64,000 bases of DNA from Candidatus Heimdallarchaeota archaeon (GTDB lineage Archaea > Asgardarchaeota > Heimdallarchaeia > Hodarchaeales > Hodarchaeaceae), in assembly GCA_020353515.1 (NCBI GenBank), contig CP070695.1:2030064-2094063 (forward strand). The letters run 5' to 3'. A program made the position numbers and the translations under genes. This document shows, piece after piece, positions 46,980 to 56,331 of this stretch. Position 1 is the stretch's first letter. Each line of letters begins with the position of its first letter. Below the pieces are notes generated by a model. That model saw only the letters and a program-made list of their open reading frames with translations. It made no database searches and had not been told where the DNA came from.

Positions 46980-48317
46980 ATGAAAAGTAGCGTTCTAGTA
47001 AAGTCTGATCACTCCTCTTTCTTAATTAAATATGCAGATTGGGTTAAAAAGCTTCCAGAAAGTGAAATTCGCAGATTATTAAGATTTTCCCCTAAATATT
47101 ATTTTAGTGGGGGAAAACCTGGTATTCTTCCTGTTGACACCTTTCATCAGATAATGGAAGAAATTATTTCTGAAGAAAGGATCTTACTAAAGCGAAAAGA
47201 CAGTAAAGTTCTTGAGAAGTACAACTATGGGGCAACAGAAGGTAATGTAGATTTACGTACAATATTAGCTAATCGTCTCAGGAAGCGAGATCATGTTTCG
47301 TGTTCTGCTGAAGATGTCTTGATAACAGCTGGTTCTCAACAAACTCTTTTCGCTATTAATGATTGTTTAATCAATCCTGGAGATATTATTCTAACAACAA
47401 GACCAACTTATCTAGGTTTTTTATTACCTGCAGAGAAATTCGGTGCAATAATTGTCACTCTTCCATCAGACGACGGTGGTTTAATGCCTGAATTCATTGA
47501 TAGCGCAGTGAAGCTATGTAAACAGAAATTTAACAAGGTTCCAAAGATTTTATACACTATTCCTTATTCAGATAATCCCAAAGGGACGACACTTTCATCT
47601 AAAAGAAAACAACAGATAATTGACATTGTTTTTAGTTACAATGATCTCCTGATTGTCGAGGACGTTGCCTATAAAGAAATCCAATTTGGAAAGACTGGGA
47701 ATTACATTCGCCCATTAAAAGAAAATGACCCTGAAAATCAGCGAATTGCGTACTTGTCAACCTCTACAAAAGAAGCAGCCTCGTTTCGGATGGGGTATAG
47801 TGTCCTTCCGGAGGGCTTACGCCATGCTATGGTTAAAGCAAAAGGATATTATGATTTATGTTCGTCTGAATTTGTCCAAGCGATTCTTGCACGTTATTAC
47901 GAGAAATACATCGATCTAACACTTCCTTTAATCCGTCAGGGTTATGAAGAACGATGTAAAGCTATGGTTAAGGCGATAAAGGAGTATATGCCAGATGGCT
48001 CTAGTACTAATCCCACAGGAGGGTTTTTTGTTTGGTTTGAAGCAGCTAATCAGGATTTCGATTCTCATTCATTTGTTCAGAAGGCAATAGAGAAAGGAGT
48101 TGCTTATGTGCCTGGTTTTGCTTTTTATCCACAATTTGGTTATGCTGTTACTGAAGACTCCAAGTTGGTTAGACTAGAACGTCCAACAAACTCAATGAGA
48201 ATTGGATATTCATTATTATCTCCCAAATTCATTACAGATGGCATAAAACTCCTAGGAAAACTAATGAAAGAAGAAACAAGAAAAGTCCCAAGTAAATTTT
48301 CCACCTTCATGGTGTAG
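46980..48317 (+). CDS. class I/II aminotransferase (2-aminoadipate aminotransferase/MocR-like)
   Basis: A 445-residue PLP enzyme. YNYGATEGNVDLRTILA near residue 80, AGSQQTLFAINDCLINPGD near 118, the NPKGTT turn near 200 and the PLP lysine in STSTKEAASFRMGY near 262 define the fold-type I family. Relatives include 2-aminoadipate, valine-pyruvate and kynurenine aminotransferases. The ATG at 46980 is divergent from the Lrp gene across 178 bases and the EamA carrier follows 28 bases after, so an amino-acid role under Lrp control is likely. Confidence 0.9.
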   Translation: MKSSVLVKSDHSSFLIKYADWVKKLPESEIRRLLRFSPKYYFSGGKPGILPVDTFHQIMEEIISEERILLKRKDSKVLEKYNYGATEGNVDLRTILANRLRKRDHVSCSAEDVLITAGSQQTLFAINDCLINPGDIILTTRPTYLGFLLPAEKFGAIIVTLPSDDGGLMPEFIDSAVKLCKQKFNKVPKILYTIPYSDNPKGTTLSSKRKQQIIDIVFSYNDLLIVEDVAYKEIQFGKTGNYIRPLKENDPENQRIAYLSTSTKEAASFRMGYSVLPEGLRHAMVKAKGYYDLCSSEFVQAILARYYEKYIDLTLPLIRQGYEERCKAMVKAIKEYMPDGSSTNPTGGFFVWFEAANQDFDSHSFVQKAIEKGVAYVPGFAFYPQFGYAVTEDSKLVRLERPTNSMRIGYSLLSPKFITDGIKLLGKLMKEETRKVPSKFSTFMV

Positions 48318-48345
48318 TACCTAAAATCCCATTATGTGAGTCTTC

Positions 48346-49287
48346 ATGGAAAATCGATCGTCTGCATATATTGCAGTATTTATTGCAGCAGTTTTATGGG
48401 GAACACCATATACAGTCGTCAAGATTGGATTATCAATACTTTCTCCTCCCTTACCTCCACTTGGTTACCTTTGGCTTCGTTTTCTAATTGCATTCCTGTT
48501 ACTATTTCCTTTATTTCTTTCCACACCAATCCGAAATGACATTTTTAAGCTCCTAAAGAACAAATCCATTGTCTTTCTTGGAGTAATTAATGGTTCAACT
48601 TATGTTTTACAATTTCTAGGACAAGTGGGGACAACTGCTGCAATAGCTACACTTTTAGCAAGCACATATTTAATTTCAACCCCAATCTTCTCTTCCTATT
48701 TTCAAGGAACGAAAATTACTCTAAAATTAAAGTTTGCCGTTTTTGGAGGGATTAGTGGAGCATTAATCGTTTCTTGGAGCGTTTCATCTGATATAACAGC
48801 TTTAGAGGACACTTTAACTTTCATTATCAGCACATTCTTAGTACTTATGTCAGGACTTGTATGGGGGGGTTATGGAGTAGCGTCTAGTGAGATTAGTAAG
48901 AAAGCTATAGAAGAAGGCATTGAAGAAATGGCTAATTCGCCAGCAGTATTCGCTTCGTCCAACTTCTTTTCTTTACTAATGGTTAGTATCTTAATGCTGA
49001 TATTAAATCAATCACCCAGTGTTGAATCACTAAAATTAGAGGCCTGGATAGCAGTAATATATTTAGCGGTATTTTGTACACTTTTACCATTCATTTTGTA
49101 TATCTACGCGGGTAAAGTGATTGAAGCAACAGAAATGAATGTTATTCTCCTTTTAAACATCATTGTAGGATTAATTATTGCACACATAGTTTTAGCTGAG
49201 GTTTTATCGTTTTTTGGATTACTAGGGAGTTTTTTGATAATTTCTTCGATTTATCTAGCAAGTTCATCAGAGGGTAATATAACTTAA
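48346..49287 (+). CDS. EamA/DMT-superfamily transporter
   Basis: A 313-residue carrier with ten membrane helices in two EamA units. The first helix contains AAVLWGTPYTVVKIGL, and the TM3-4 region has TTAAIATLLASTYLISTPIF, both common in amino acid exporters of this family. It is separated by 28 bases from the aminotransferase gene and probably moves a related amino acid. Its similarity to the EamA protein at 17318 is only at family level. Confidence 0.88.
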   Translation: MENRSSAYIAVFIAAVLWGTPYTVVKIGLSILSPPLPPLGYLWLRFLIAFLLLFPLFLSTPIRNDIFKLLKNKSIVFLGVINGSTYVLQFLGQVGTTAAIATLLASTYLISTPIFSSYFQGTKITLKLKFAVFGGISGALIVSWSVSSDITALEDTLTFIISTFLVLMSGLVWGGYGVASSEISKKAIEEGIEEMANSPAVFASSNFFSLLMVSILMLILNQSPSVESLKLEAWIAVIYLAVFCTLLPFILYIYAGKVIEATEMNVILLLNIIVGLIIAHIVLAEVLSFFGLLGSFLIISSIYLASSSEGNIT

Positions 49288-49446
49288 TTAAGTCACAAAG
49301 TCTTTTCTTTTTCGCATCTCCTAATATAATTTAACGAAAGAAGTGATTTCAGTAGATAAAAGGTTCTTTTGACGAATCTACAAGGATTTTTACTTAGAAT
49401 TATGTCCTATTAAGCATTAAATACATGATTTAGCTACCGGGTACTT

Positions 49447-49686
49447 ATGCAAAAGTCAGTTATGAATAAGATCTGGAATATAATTACACTAGAGGGTTAT
49501 CTCAAAGGATTAACTAGGACTCCTCAACGAAAAATCTTTGTAATAAAAGATCCACAGACTAATCCCTCACTAGTAATAATGGATAGTAACGAATATTTCG
49601 ATAATGCGAATGGAGACTTGTTTATTGGGAGAGAATTACCAAGAAAAGACACTTTGATTGAGCTTATTCGAGAACACCAGAGCTAA
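49447..49686 (+). CDS. small hypothetical protein (79 aa)
   Basis: A 79-residue soluble protein with a strand-rich middle (RKIFVIKDP, then SLVIMDSNEY) and an acidic end. There is no SD, but an AT-rich CATTAAATA lies about 27 bases upstream of ATG 49447, as expected for a leaderless transcript. It lies upstream of the Rab-like GTPase gene, with a 283-base gap. I do not recognise it. Confidence 0.5.
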   Translation: MQKSVMNKIWNIITLEGYLKGLTRTPQRKIFVIKDPQTNPSLVIMDSNEYFDNANGDLFIGRELPRKDTLIELIREHQS

Positions 49687-49969
49687 AAGGGCTTTACTAC
49701 ATGTGATCAAGGTAATAGAACATTTTGATCTCTAATGTAGTTCATATTTCCATTTAACTTAAAAAACCATAATGAAAGGTTTAAAATTCCTCAATGAATA
49801 ATCAATTAATCTTCTGAGATAGAATTGAGGAAAACATCGTGCTTGAATTCTCAAACCACATCTCATATATAGTTGGATTAGTAAGATTTTTTTGGGCTTT
49901 CAAATGATTTCAAGACTAATAATGTCCTCACACCAGTGTTTTTTTTAGATCTGATATGGAAGGAGTTAA

Positions 49970-50551
49970 GTGACGTATCCAATAGGGTATAGGGAGTCAT
50001 ATTTCAAGATATGCATAATTGGAGACGGAGGAGTAGGAAAAACTTCCTTACGTGAACGACTTTTAGGAGAGGATTTTGAAAGTACTTACTTGTTAACTAT
50101 TGGCGCTGATTTTGCCACTTATGAGACCGAAATTGAGAACCAACAATTCAAATTTCAAATCTGGGATTTAGCAGGACAACAACGTTTTAATGTAGTCAGA
50201 TCGATTTATTATAGGGGTTCACATGGAGCAATTTTAGTCTTTGATCAATCTCGACCAGAGTCATTTTCTAATTTAGAAGAATGGAAGAATGAAATGTATA
50301 CACACGTTGGTCGGAAGATCCCATTTATTGTGTTGGGGAATAAGAGCGACTTAAAGAATAGAATAGATCAGGTAGCTTTGCAGGAATTCATCGAAAAATC
50401 TGAAAATGAGTTTTCATTCCTCAATGTTCCATTTACAATACCATATCTTAATACATCTGCGCGTACAAGTTATAATGTTGAGGAAGCTTTCACGGCTTTG
50501 GCTCACACGATAAGAGATTTCATCCTCGCAACAGAAAACCGTGTAATATGA
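49970..50551 (+). CDS. Rab/Ras-like small GTPase
   Basis: A 193-residue GTPase. G1 GDGGVGKTS near 18-26, switch I Thr in LLTIGADF, G3 WDLAGQQRF with catalytic Gln, G4 GNKSD and G5 TSARTS are all present, so it should bind and hydrolyse GTP. The C terminus ends in NRVI with no cysteine, so no prenyl anchor is expected. The start is GTG 49970 with GGAAGGAG five bases upstream. It is followed 91 bases later by a two-repeat protein that may be a partner. Confidence 0.92.
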   Translation: MTYPIGYRESYFKICIIGDGGVGKTSLRERLLGEDFESTYLLTIGADFATYETEIENQQFKFQIWDLAGQQRFNVVRSIYYRGSHGAILVFDQSRPESFSNLEEWKNEMYTHVGRKIPFIVLGNKSDLKNRIDQVALQEFIEKSENEFSFLNVPFTIPYLNTSARTSYNVEEAFTALAHTIRDFILATENRVI

Positions 50552-50642
50552 TCAAGTAATGTAGAAACTGTCGAATATATTTGACTAATATAGAATGAAT
50601 TATAAAATAATGATCCCAAAATTCCAACTGGAGAAGAGTAAT

Positions 50643-51134
50643 ATGTCAAAAAACTTGAAGGAAAAGCTTATAGAGGAGTTTCCTGGTAAGATGGAAAACG
50701 AACAAGCATTTGTGATCCAATTCATAATGATTGAAGCTCAAAAAGGGAATAAACCTCCTTCTAAGGACGAAATTGATAACTGTATCCAAGAGATGATCAA
50801 AGACGGAACTTTTGAGAAAAAAGGGCCACTATTAATCTTGAAAACAACGAAACCAACAATCACACAGCTTGAAGAAGTGGAGGAGGAAGAGGAAAATTTT
50901 CCAGTTGTATCAGCGAGTTCTATTAAAGGAAATTTTACAGAAAACCAAAGGAAAATCCTCGCGGCATTTCAAGGAACATATGAGGATCGTACCGCTGTTG
51001 TTATGAACGCCACAATAACTGAATTGTCTCAAGGGAGAAAACCTCCTGATAAAGAAGCGTTGGAAAAAAGTATTGATGAATTAGTAGAAAATGGGACATT
51101 AGAACTAAAGGGGAGCTTATTAATCAAAAAATAG
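50643..51134 (+). CDS. two-repeat winged-helix-like protein downstream of Rab-like GTPase
   Basis: A 163-residue protein from ATG 50643, with GGAG about ten bases upstream. It contains two copies of a unit of about 63 residues. Each has a helix (LIEEFPGKMENEQ / ILAAFQGTYEDRT), a second helix before GNKPP/GRKPP, a third helix, and then a DGTFEKKGPLL / NGTLELKGSLL hairpin. The pattern suggests a compact helix-helix-wing fold. An acidic linker (EEVEEEEE) joins them. No catalytic motif is visible. Its place behind a GTPase gene suggests a regulator or adaptor. Confidence 0.65.
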   Translation: MSKNLKEKLIEEFPGKMENEQAFVIQFIMIEAQKGNKPPSKDEIDNCIQEMIKDGTFEKKGPLLILKTTKPTITQLEEVEEEEENFPVVSASSIKGNFTENQRKILAAFQGTYEDRTAVVMNATITELSQGRKPPDKEALEKSIDELVENGTLELKGSLLIKK

Positions 51135-51230
51135 AAGAAGTTGAGAGAATAGAATATATCACTGGGGTATTCTTTTAATAACATAACATAAGATTCCATA
51201 CTTTCAAATCAGAAATCTATGTTCAAAAAG

Positions 51231-51288
51231 ACGAACAGTCCGTTCGTACTTTAAAACGCGATGTACTAATTTTACGGTAGACTGTTCG
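51231..51288. repeat. nested inverted repeats upstream of DUF3160 gene
   Basis: CGAACAGTC at 51232-51240 pairs with GACTGTTCG at 51280-51288 (nine bases each), and ACGAAC/GTTCGT form a smaller hairpin at 51231-51247. They lie between the two-repeat gene and the DUF3160 gene and could be an operator or terminator. The arms could also arise by chance. Confidence 0.3.
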
Positions 51289-51358
51289 ACTGTATAGGTA
51301 TTTAAACAGGTATTTTATGTAAATAACCACATTTAAAAAGAGACATGGTGATGATTTA

Positions 51359-53563
51359 ATGAAAATAAATGGGAAATTAAGAAAATACGGCCTTCTTTCC
51401 TCTGTTGGTGGAGGAATTGGTGCAATTCTGATTTTCATTTTAGCTCTTGGTTTCTTTAATCCACTAGATTTTCCGATAGATACTCCCTCATTTCCCGATA
51501 CAGATGGTTCCTTACTAAATGGAACTGCTTCAGCTTATAAAATCAGAAATAGTCTTCAAACCGAGTTTGGCCTTTATACCCCGATTGATTTATCTTATGA
51601 TCCTCAAGTTATACCTATACAAATCCAATCAAATTTAGCTAATGTCGATATGCAAGGATTGACTATTCAATCTAGAATAAATAAAGACCTAGAAAGATAT
51701 GGGTTTGCCTTAGTTGATGAGGGGTATGAAGACATTTATGAAATCTATCCGCGTGAGGAATATCCTAAGTTTATAACCACAGATCTTTGTTTACATGCAT
51801 ATCATGTGTTATATGATATCAGTTTACGAATATTGGAAGGGACTCACTTTAGTGATGATTTTAAGACAATGTTAGGCACTTTAAGAGCTGAACAAATTTC
51901 TCTACATGGTACAGTAACTGAAAATAGCGTTCAGGAAGCAATAATTAAGAATATCGCTTATCTCACTGTCATGTTGTACTTAATCGATAATACTACAGCA
52001 GTTCCTCAATATGTTGAGGGGCTAGTAACCTCAGAACTGGCAAAAATTGATGCTGGAGTTAGAAGTGAATCAACTATTTTTGGTTATGATGAAGATTATA
52101 CTCAGTATAAAGTACGAGGGCATTATACACGTAATGTTCTCCTCTCAAATTATTTCAAAGCTATGATGTATGCTGGTCGGATGGGATTTTTACTTCAAAG
52201 TCCAACTGGTGACATAGAAATGGGTATCAATCATACACGAATGGCTATGTTGCTTCTATCCTCCTTTAATGCTACTATAGGCTCTGAGACTGTTTGGGAT
52301 TACTGGGATCGTGTGTATCAACCAACTGCTTTTTATGTTGGAGCTAGCGATGATTTAACCCCTACTGAATATTATATAATTTGGGAGAAGTTTTATTCCC
52401 CTAAAGGCGATCGGTTAGCAAATGATGAGTTAATTATGGAAATAATCAATGAAGCTAAAACCTTTCGTAAACCAAAGATAAATTCCATGTTTGTATTGGA
52501 CGCTTTTGAATATGAGAATGTAACTCAGGGATTCAGGTTTATGGGTCAAAGATTTATACCAGACTCCTATATTTTTCAACAGCTAGTTCATGATAAAGTT
52601 GGTGGCCGCTTGTTCCCTAATGGTTTAGATGTATTCTCAGTTTTTGGCAGTCCACGAGCAGAATTTCACCTTCAATCAGAAAATGAAAGTTACTTTGATT
52701 ATAATTCCCAAATTCTAAAGCTCAGAAGTGAATTTTCCAATTTAACTGATTATGATTGGACACAAAACTTGTATTGGTTATGGTTGTATTCTTTATTTCC
52801 ACTGTTACACCCCGTAACAGAAGGTTATCCTGGATTTATGCTCAGTAATGCCTGGTTGGACAAAGCTTTAATGACTGTAATGGGTTCGTGGGCTGAATTG
52901 CGACATGACACGATTTTATACGCTAAACAATCTTATACGTTAGAGAGAGGAGCAATAGAACCACCACTAGGGTATGTTGAACCATATCCTGAAGTGTATG
53001 CCCGACTAGGAGCTTTAGTTCGACTTATGAATAATGGATTAGAAGATAGGGGCTTGGTTATTGAAGGGTTTAGTTTTAAGCTTGAAATAATCGCAGAACA
53101 ATTTGATCGTTTAGTAGAAATCAGTATCAAAGAACTTGAAAATAGACCCCTGAACGAGAGTGATAAAACATTCATTAATAATTTTGGGGAGGAAATTGCG
53201 ACTATCGCCAGTTTCAATGATCCTGAAGCTGATCCTTACGTAAGCGAAGCAGATGACCGTATGGCTATTATAGCAGACGTACACACTGATCCAAATTCAG
53301 GACAAGTATTAGAGGTAGGCACTGGCAATCCGTACGTTATTTATGTCGTTATTCAGGATCATACTGGGAAACTACGTCTAACTCGTGGAGGTACATTTTC
53401 ATATTATGAATTCAAGTATCCGATGACTGATCGGTTGAATGACGAAGAATGGCATGAAATTCTTAGTTCTAATCCTCCACCATTACCTGAATGGGTTTCT
53501 AGTCTACTGATAATACATCCAAGTGAAAATAGTCTGCAATTGATTGCTATCAGAGAAGATTAA
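51359..53563 (+). CDS. DUF3160-family exported/anchored protein
   Basis: A 734-residue protein resembling DUF3160. One TM helix near residues 12-32 acts as signal anchor. The family core starts near ERYGFALVDEGYEDIYEIY, with TTDLCLHAYHVLYD after it, a long helical middle and a C-terminal region containing ADVHTDPNSGQVLEVGTG. Function is unknown; the bulk should lie outside the membrane. GGTGATGA precedes ATG 51359. A T-rich terminator follows. The gene is likely monocistronic. Confidence 0.82.
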   Translation: MKINGKLRKYGLLSSVGGGIGAILIFILALGFFNPLDFPIDTPSFPDTDGSLLNGTASAYKIRNSLQTEFGLYTPIDLSYDPQVIPIQIQSNLANVDMQGLTIQSRINKDLERYGFALVDEGYEDIYEIYPREEYPKFITTDLCLHAYHVLYDISLRILEGTHFSDDFKTMLGTLRAEQISLHGTVTENSVQEAIIKNIAYLTVMLYLIDNTTAVPQYVEGLVTSELAKIDAGVRSESTIFGYDEDYTQYKVRGHYTRNVLLSNYFKAMMYAGRMGFLLQSPTGDIEMGINHTRMAMLLLSSFNATIGSETVWDYWDRVYQPTAFYVGASDDLTPTEYYIIWEKFYSPKGDRLANDELIMEIINEAKTFRKPKINSMFVLDAFEYENVTQGFRFMGQRFIPDSYIFQQLVHDKVGGRLFPNGLDVFSVFGSPRAEFHLQSENESYFDYNSQILKLRSEFSNLTDYDWTQNLYWLWLYSLFPLLHPVTEGYPGFMLSNAWLDKALMTVMGSWAELRHDTILYAKQSYTLERGAIEPPLGYVEPYPEVYARLGALVRLMNNGLEDRGLVIEGFSFKLEIIAEQFDRLVEISIKELENRPLNESDKTFINNFGEEIATIASFNDPEADPYVSEADDRMAIIADVHTDPNSGQVLEVGTGNPYVIYVVIQDHTGKLRLTRGGTFSYYEFKYPMTDRLNDEEWHEILSSNPPPLPEWVSSLLIIHPSENSLQLIAIRED

Positions 53564-53576
53564 ATTTCTTATTTCG

Positions 53577-53612
53577 CTCTTTTCCTCCCTTTTTTTCTCT
53601 TATTTTTTATAT
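53577..53612 (+). terminator. T-rich archaeal terminator
   Basis: Two T-runs (53590-53596 and 53603-53608) within a pyrimidine-rich tract follow the DUF3160 stop directly, as expected of archaeal intrinsic termination. Confidence 0.5.
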
Positions 53613-53763
53613 TTATTATATTGTCAAGTATTTCTATCAAGTAGCACGTTTCTTAATCTTTAAAGGATGGAAGATATCATATCCCTTCAAAACATATTGG
53701 AAAGAAAAAGCCAGTTCACATATGTAATGAAATCAAATGACCAAAGATATGGGAGTTAAAGTA

Positions 53764-54204
53764 ATGGAAGAGCTTTCAGATGAATTATTACAAGGAAAAA
53801 CAATGAAAATCTATTGGTTCTTACTTACTCATGGTGAGAGTGGTATCCGTGAGATTAAACGTCATCTCAAAATTTCTTCTCCATCCACAGTTTCTTATCA
53901 CATGAACAAACTTGTTGAAGCTGGTTTGGTCTCAAAATCGTCAACAGATAAGTATAATATTGAGGAGACAGTAAAAACTGGTATTTTTGGGCTATATGTT
54001 AAAATAGGAACCCGTATGATCCCGAGAATGTTATTCTACATATCTTTCTTTACAATAGGGTGCTTCTTATATCTGTTAATAATCTTTAATAGAGGGACTA
54101 TTGTTATTCATACTGAAGATTTCTTATTTTTGTTATTTGTGATTTGTGGGATCATATTTTTTTGTTATGAGGCTTATAGAATATGGATCATGAAACCCTT
54201 GTGA
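53764..54204 (+). CDS. membrane-tethered winged-helix protein
   Basis: About 146 residues. The N-terminal 80 form a winged helix of the ArsR/IclR sort (IYWFLLTHGESGIREIKRHL, then SSPSTVSYHMNKLVEAGLV). Two C-terminal helices (about 90-110 and 118-138) anchor it. A DNA-binding domain held at the membrane suggests a one-component sensor. ATG 53764 has GGAG eight bases upstream; ATG 53737 would add nine residues but has no SD. It converges with the next membrane gene. Confidence 0.75.
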   Translation: MEELSDELLQGKTMKIYWFLLTHGESGIREIKRHLKISSPSTVSYHMNKLVEAGLVSKSSTDKYNIEETVKTGIFGLYVKIGTRMIPRMLFYISFFTIGCFLYLLIIFNRGTIVIHTEDFLFLLFVICGIIFFCYEAYRIWIMKPL

Positions 54205-54220
54205 ATAGCGTTAAATAGCT

Positions 54221-54889
54221 TTAAATTTCAGTTAAATGTTGCCAATTCAGAACCATATTGTTTACGAGTAATAAAGTCAACACTACCCATGGAAAAACTA
54301 TTTTTTTTCGTTTAACTTTCCATAGAATAACTCCAGATATAAAGGTGAGAATCAGATCCAATATTGGATAAGCTGCTATTAATAAAGCCTCTGTCAATGA
54401 TTCCACATCTATAGCTATCGGGATATTCAATATCAAAATTAGAATAATAGCCAAACATACTCCAAATAATAATAGCAATAGGAGTACTTCTACCCTTTTA
54501 ACTTGAACTTCCATTGTCCTCCATTGCATCACTAGTCCTAAGAAGAAGATTGCATAACCTATAATTCGGAGTAATCCCCCAATAATTGATTCTTCAGCTT
54601 CAGTTTGAAGGATATAATTGTATAAAATACCAATTGCCCATGTGAATATTGCTGCTGCAATTAATAACCAAGCCCTTTTTGCTTGTGCTTGAATGTTAAA
54701 CTTTAATACGAAAGCTACCAAAATGAGTCCAGAAATAACGAAAATTACAAACCCGCTAATAGCTAAGAGATTCCTATAATCTTCTGGATTAAAAGGTTGT
54801 ACTAACCAAGCTGTAATAATAAAAACAGTGATTAATGACAGTAAAAAGTAAACTATTGAATAACGATTTAAGATTTTTATGACATACAG
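54221..54889 (-). CDS. membrane protein with apparent CTG start
   Basis: The frame codes a protein of about 222 residues with some seven hydrophobic helices. The first conventional start is TTG 54721, but the frame is open and clearly membrane-protein-like for 56 codons further (IVYFLLSLITVFIITAWL, then a loop and another helix). No ATG, GTG or TTG occurs in that part. CTG at 54889 lies eight bases after AAGAGG and is the best start. Should CTG not be used, the first two helices would be lost. Function is unknown. Confidence 0.55.
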   Translation of the reverse strand: MYVIKILNRYSIVYFLLSLITVFIITAWLVQPFNPEDYRNLLAISGFVIFVISGLILVAFVLKFNIQAQAKRAWLLIAAAIFTWAIGILYNYILQTEAEESIIGGLLRIIGYAIFFLGLVMQWRTMEVQVKRVEVLLLLLLFGVCLAIILILILNIPIAIDVESLTEALLIAAYPILDLILTFISGVILWKVKRKKIVFPWVVLTLLLVNNMVLNWQHLTEI

Positions 54890-55158
54890 TTGAAAAGCCT
54901 CTTTTTGATGGTATTTAGAAAATAGTGAATATTCTTAAAAATTTTTACTCACTTTTCTTTCTTCTCTTTGATTAGTAACAGCTAACCGAGAAAAAATCCT
55001 ATATTAATCACATTTTTCTCACTGATTGACACAATAAGTGAATTTTACAAAGAAAATATCAAAGGTTACAATAAGGAAATTAGTAGCATTTTTATTATAT
55101 GTATCTTTAGATCAAAGTACTATTTTAATCAGAAATAATTTTTCGAAGGGGCGAAATA

Positions 55159-56241
55159 ATGGCTTTAAGCAGGCGTGCATCGGTTGCAGAACATTGGGCT
55201 CTTTTTGTAGAAGGTACTGAAGTCAAGTGGCATTTTGGAAACCCATCAAATGAATTCCTCGAGGTTGTTTCCAATTTTTTGATGGGCTTGGGAAAATTAG
55301 GTAAGGAGCTTTTCGGCACAGAAGGTATTGCCAGTATCATCTTTGATCTTAGGGGGCATGCTGGATTAAAAGCGTCCGAAATTTTCATCGTTTCATTAGA
55401 AGAGAAGTTCTTCTTGATAATTTCGGATCCTTCAGTTACGTTATTATTAATTTCAGCGGAAGGAGGCATTCCAGAAGATATTCAAATTATTATGAAAGCT
55501 GTTTTAGTAGGTCAAGCCAGTATTCTTTACTCAAATATGGTAGCAGATGTAGACGATGAAAAACAATCCGAAATAGAAGAGCATTTCAGGAGCATCATTG
55601 CTGATATTAATGAAGAATATTTAGTAGATGAAAGTATTAATAATATTGTAGGGGTTGCAGGATCCAATTTTTCAATCCTATCATTTCAAGAATTACTTTT
55701 GCTCCATTACTACCTCCGACAAGCCGCTGAAAGAACAACAGAAATATTACCAACTCATGAGGGTTTTTCTATAATCGCTAATCTTGATGGCTTTGATATT
55801 CCATTTGCATATAATATCACAAATCAAGGGATATGGGCGGGATTCTTTGCAGCAATAGTTGGTTTTATTCATTCATTATTTGAATCTAAACCCCGCTACA
55901 TCTCTTTTGGAACCACAGAAATTTATAAATTACGCTTCGTATTCGGAAAAGATTATTTTATGGCAATCGACTCTGGATTGACTTCAGATCTGTTATTAAA
56001 GAAAGATTTTCATAAAAGGCTTTTCGCTACTCCATATGCTATCTTGGTAGACATGAGTCCTGGTATTAAACGACTGTTAATTGAAGAACTTCTCCAATAT
56101 CATGAGTCTCGGTTAAATTCTCTTAGTGCAGCCACCCTCTTAGATACATTTGTTGGAGATGATGATACTCTTGCAGATCTTAGTCAAGATGAGCGTATTA
56201 TACGAATTTGGGGAAAGTTACTCTTAAGTTTCCAGAAGTAA
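55159..56241 (+). CDS. tandem longin/roadblock-like domain protein
   Basis: A 360-residue soluble protein with two modules of similar order. The first (about 10-130) has strands WALFVEGTEVKWHF, a helix FLEVVSNFLMGLGKL, then strands IFIVSLEEKFFLIISD. The second (about 205-320) has GFSIIANLDGFDIPFAY, a helix AGFFAAIVGFIHSLF, then KLRFVFGKDYFMAIDSG. This is the longin/roadblock-type pattern seen elsewhere in this window. Such modules act as GTPase platforms or regulators. GAAGGGGCG precedes ATG 55159. The exact family is not recognised. Confidence 0.65.
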   Translation: MALSRRASVAEHWALFVEGTEVKWHFGNPSNEFLEVVSNFLMGLGKLGKELFGTEGIASIIFDLRGHAGLKASEIFIVSLEEKFFLIISDPSVTLLLISAEGGIPEDIQIIMKAVLVGQASILYSNMVADVDDEKQSEIEEHFRSIIADINEEYLVDESINNIVGVAGSNFSILSFQELLLLHYYLRQAAERTTEILPTHEGFSIIANLDGFDIPFAYNITNQGIWAGFFAAIVGFIHSLFESKPRYISFGTTEIYKLRFVFGKDYFMAIDSGLTSDLLLKKDFHKRLFATPYAILVDMSPGIKRLLIEELLQYHESRLNSLSAATLLDTFVGDDDTLADLSQDERIIRIWGKLLLSFQK

Positions 56242-56331
56242 TATATTAATCAATTAGAAACACCTTTTTTACTAGATTTTTTGTAATAGGATAAATGATT
56301 TCAAAGGTAATTTGTTATTTTGGTGTTAAGA

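Noticed and set aside
49787..49832. Nine-base inverted repeat TTCCTCAAT/ATTGAGGAA before the Rab-like gene
   Set aside because: The 28-base loop and AT-rich context make chance likely; no TATA or SD relation.
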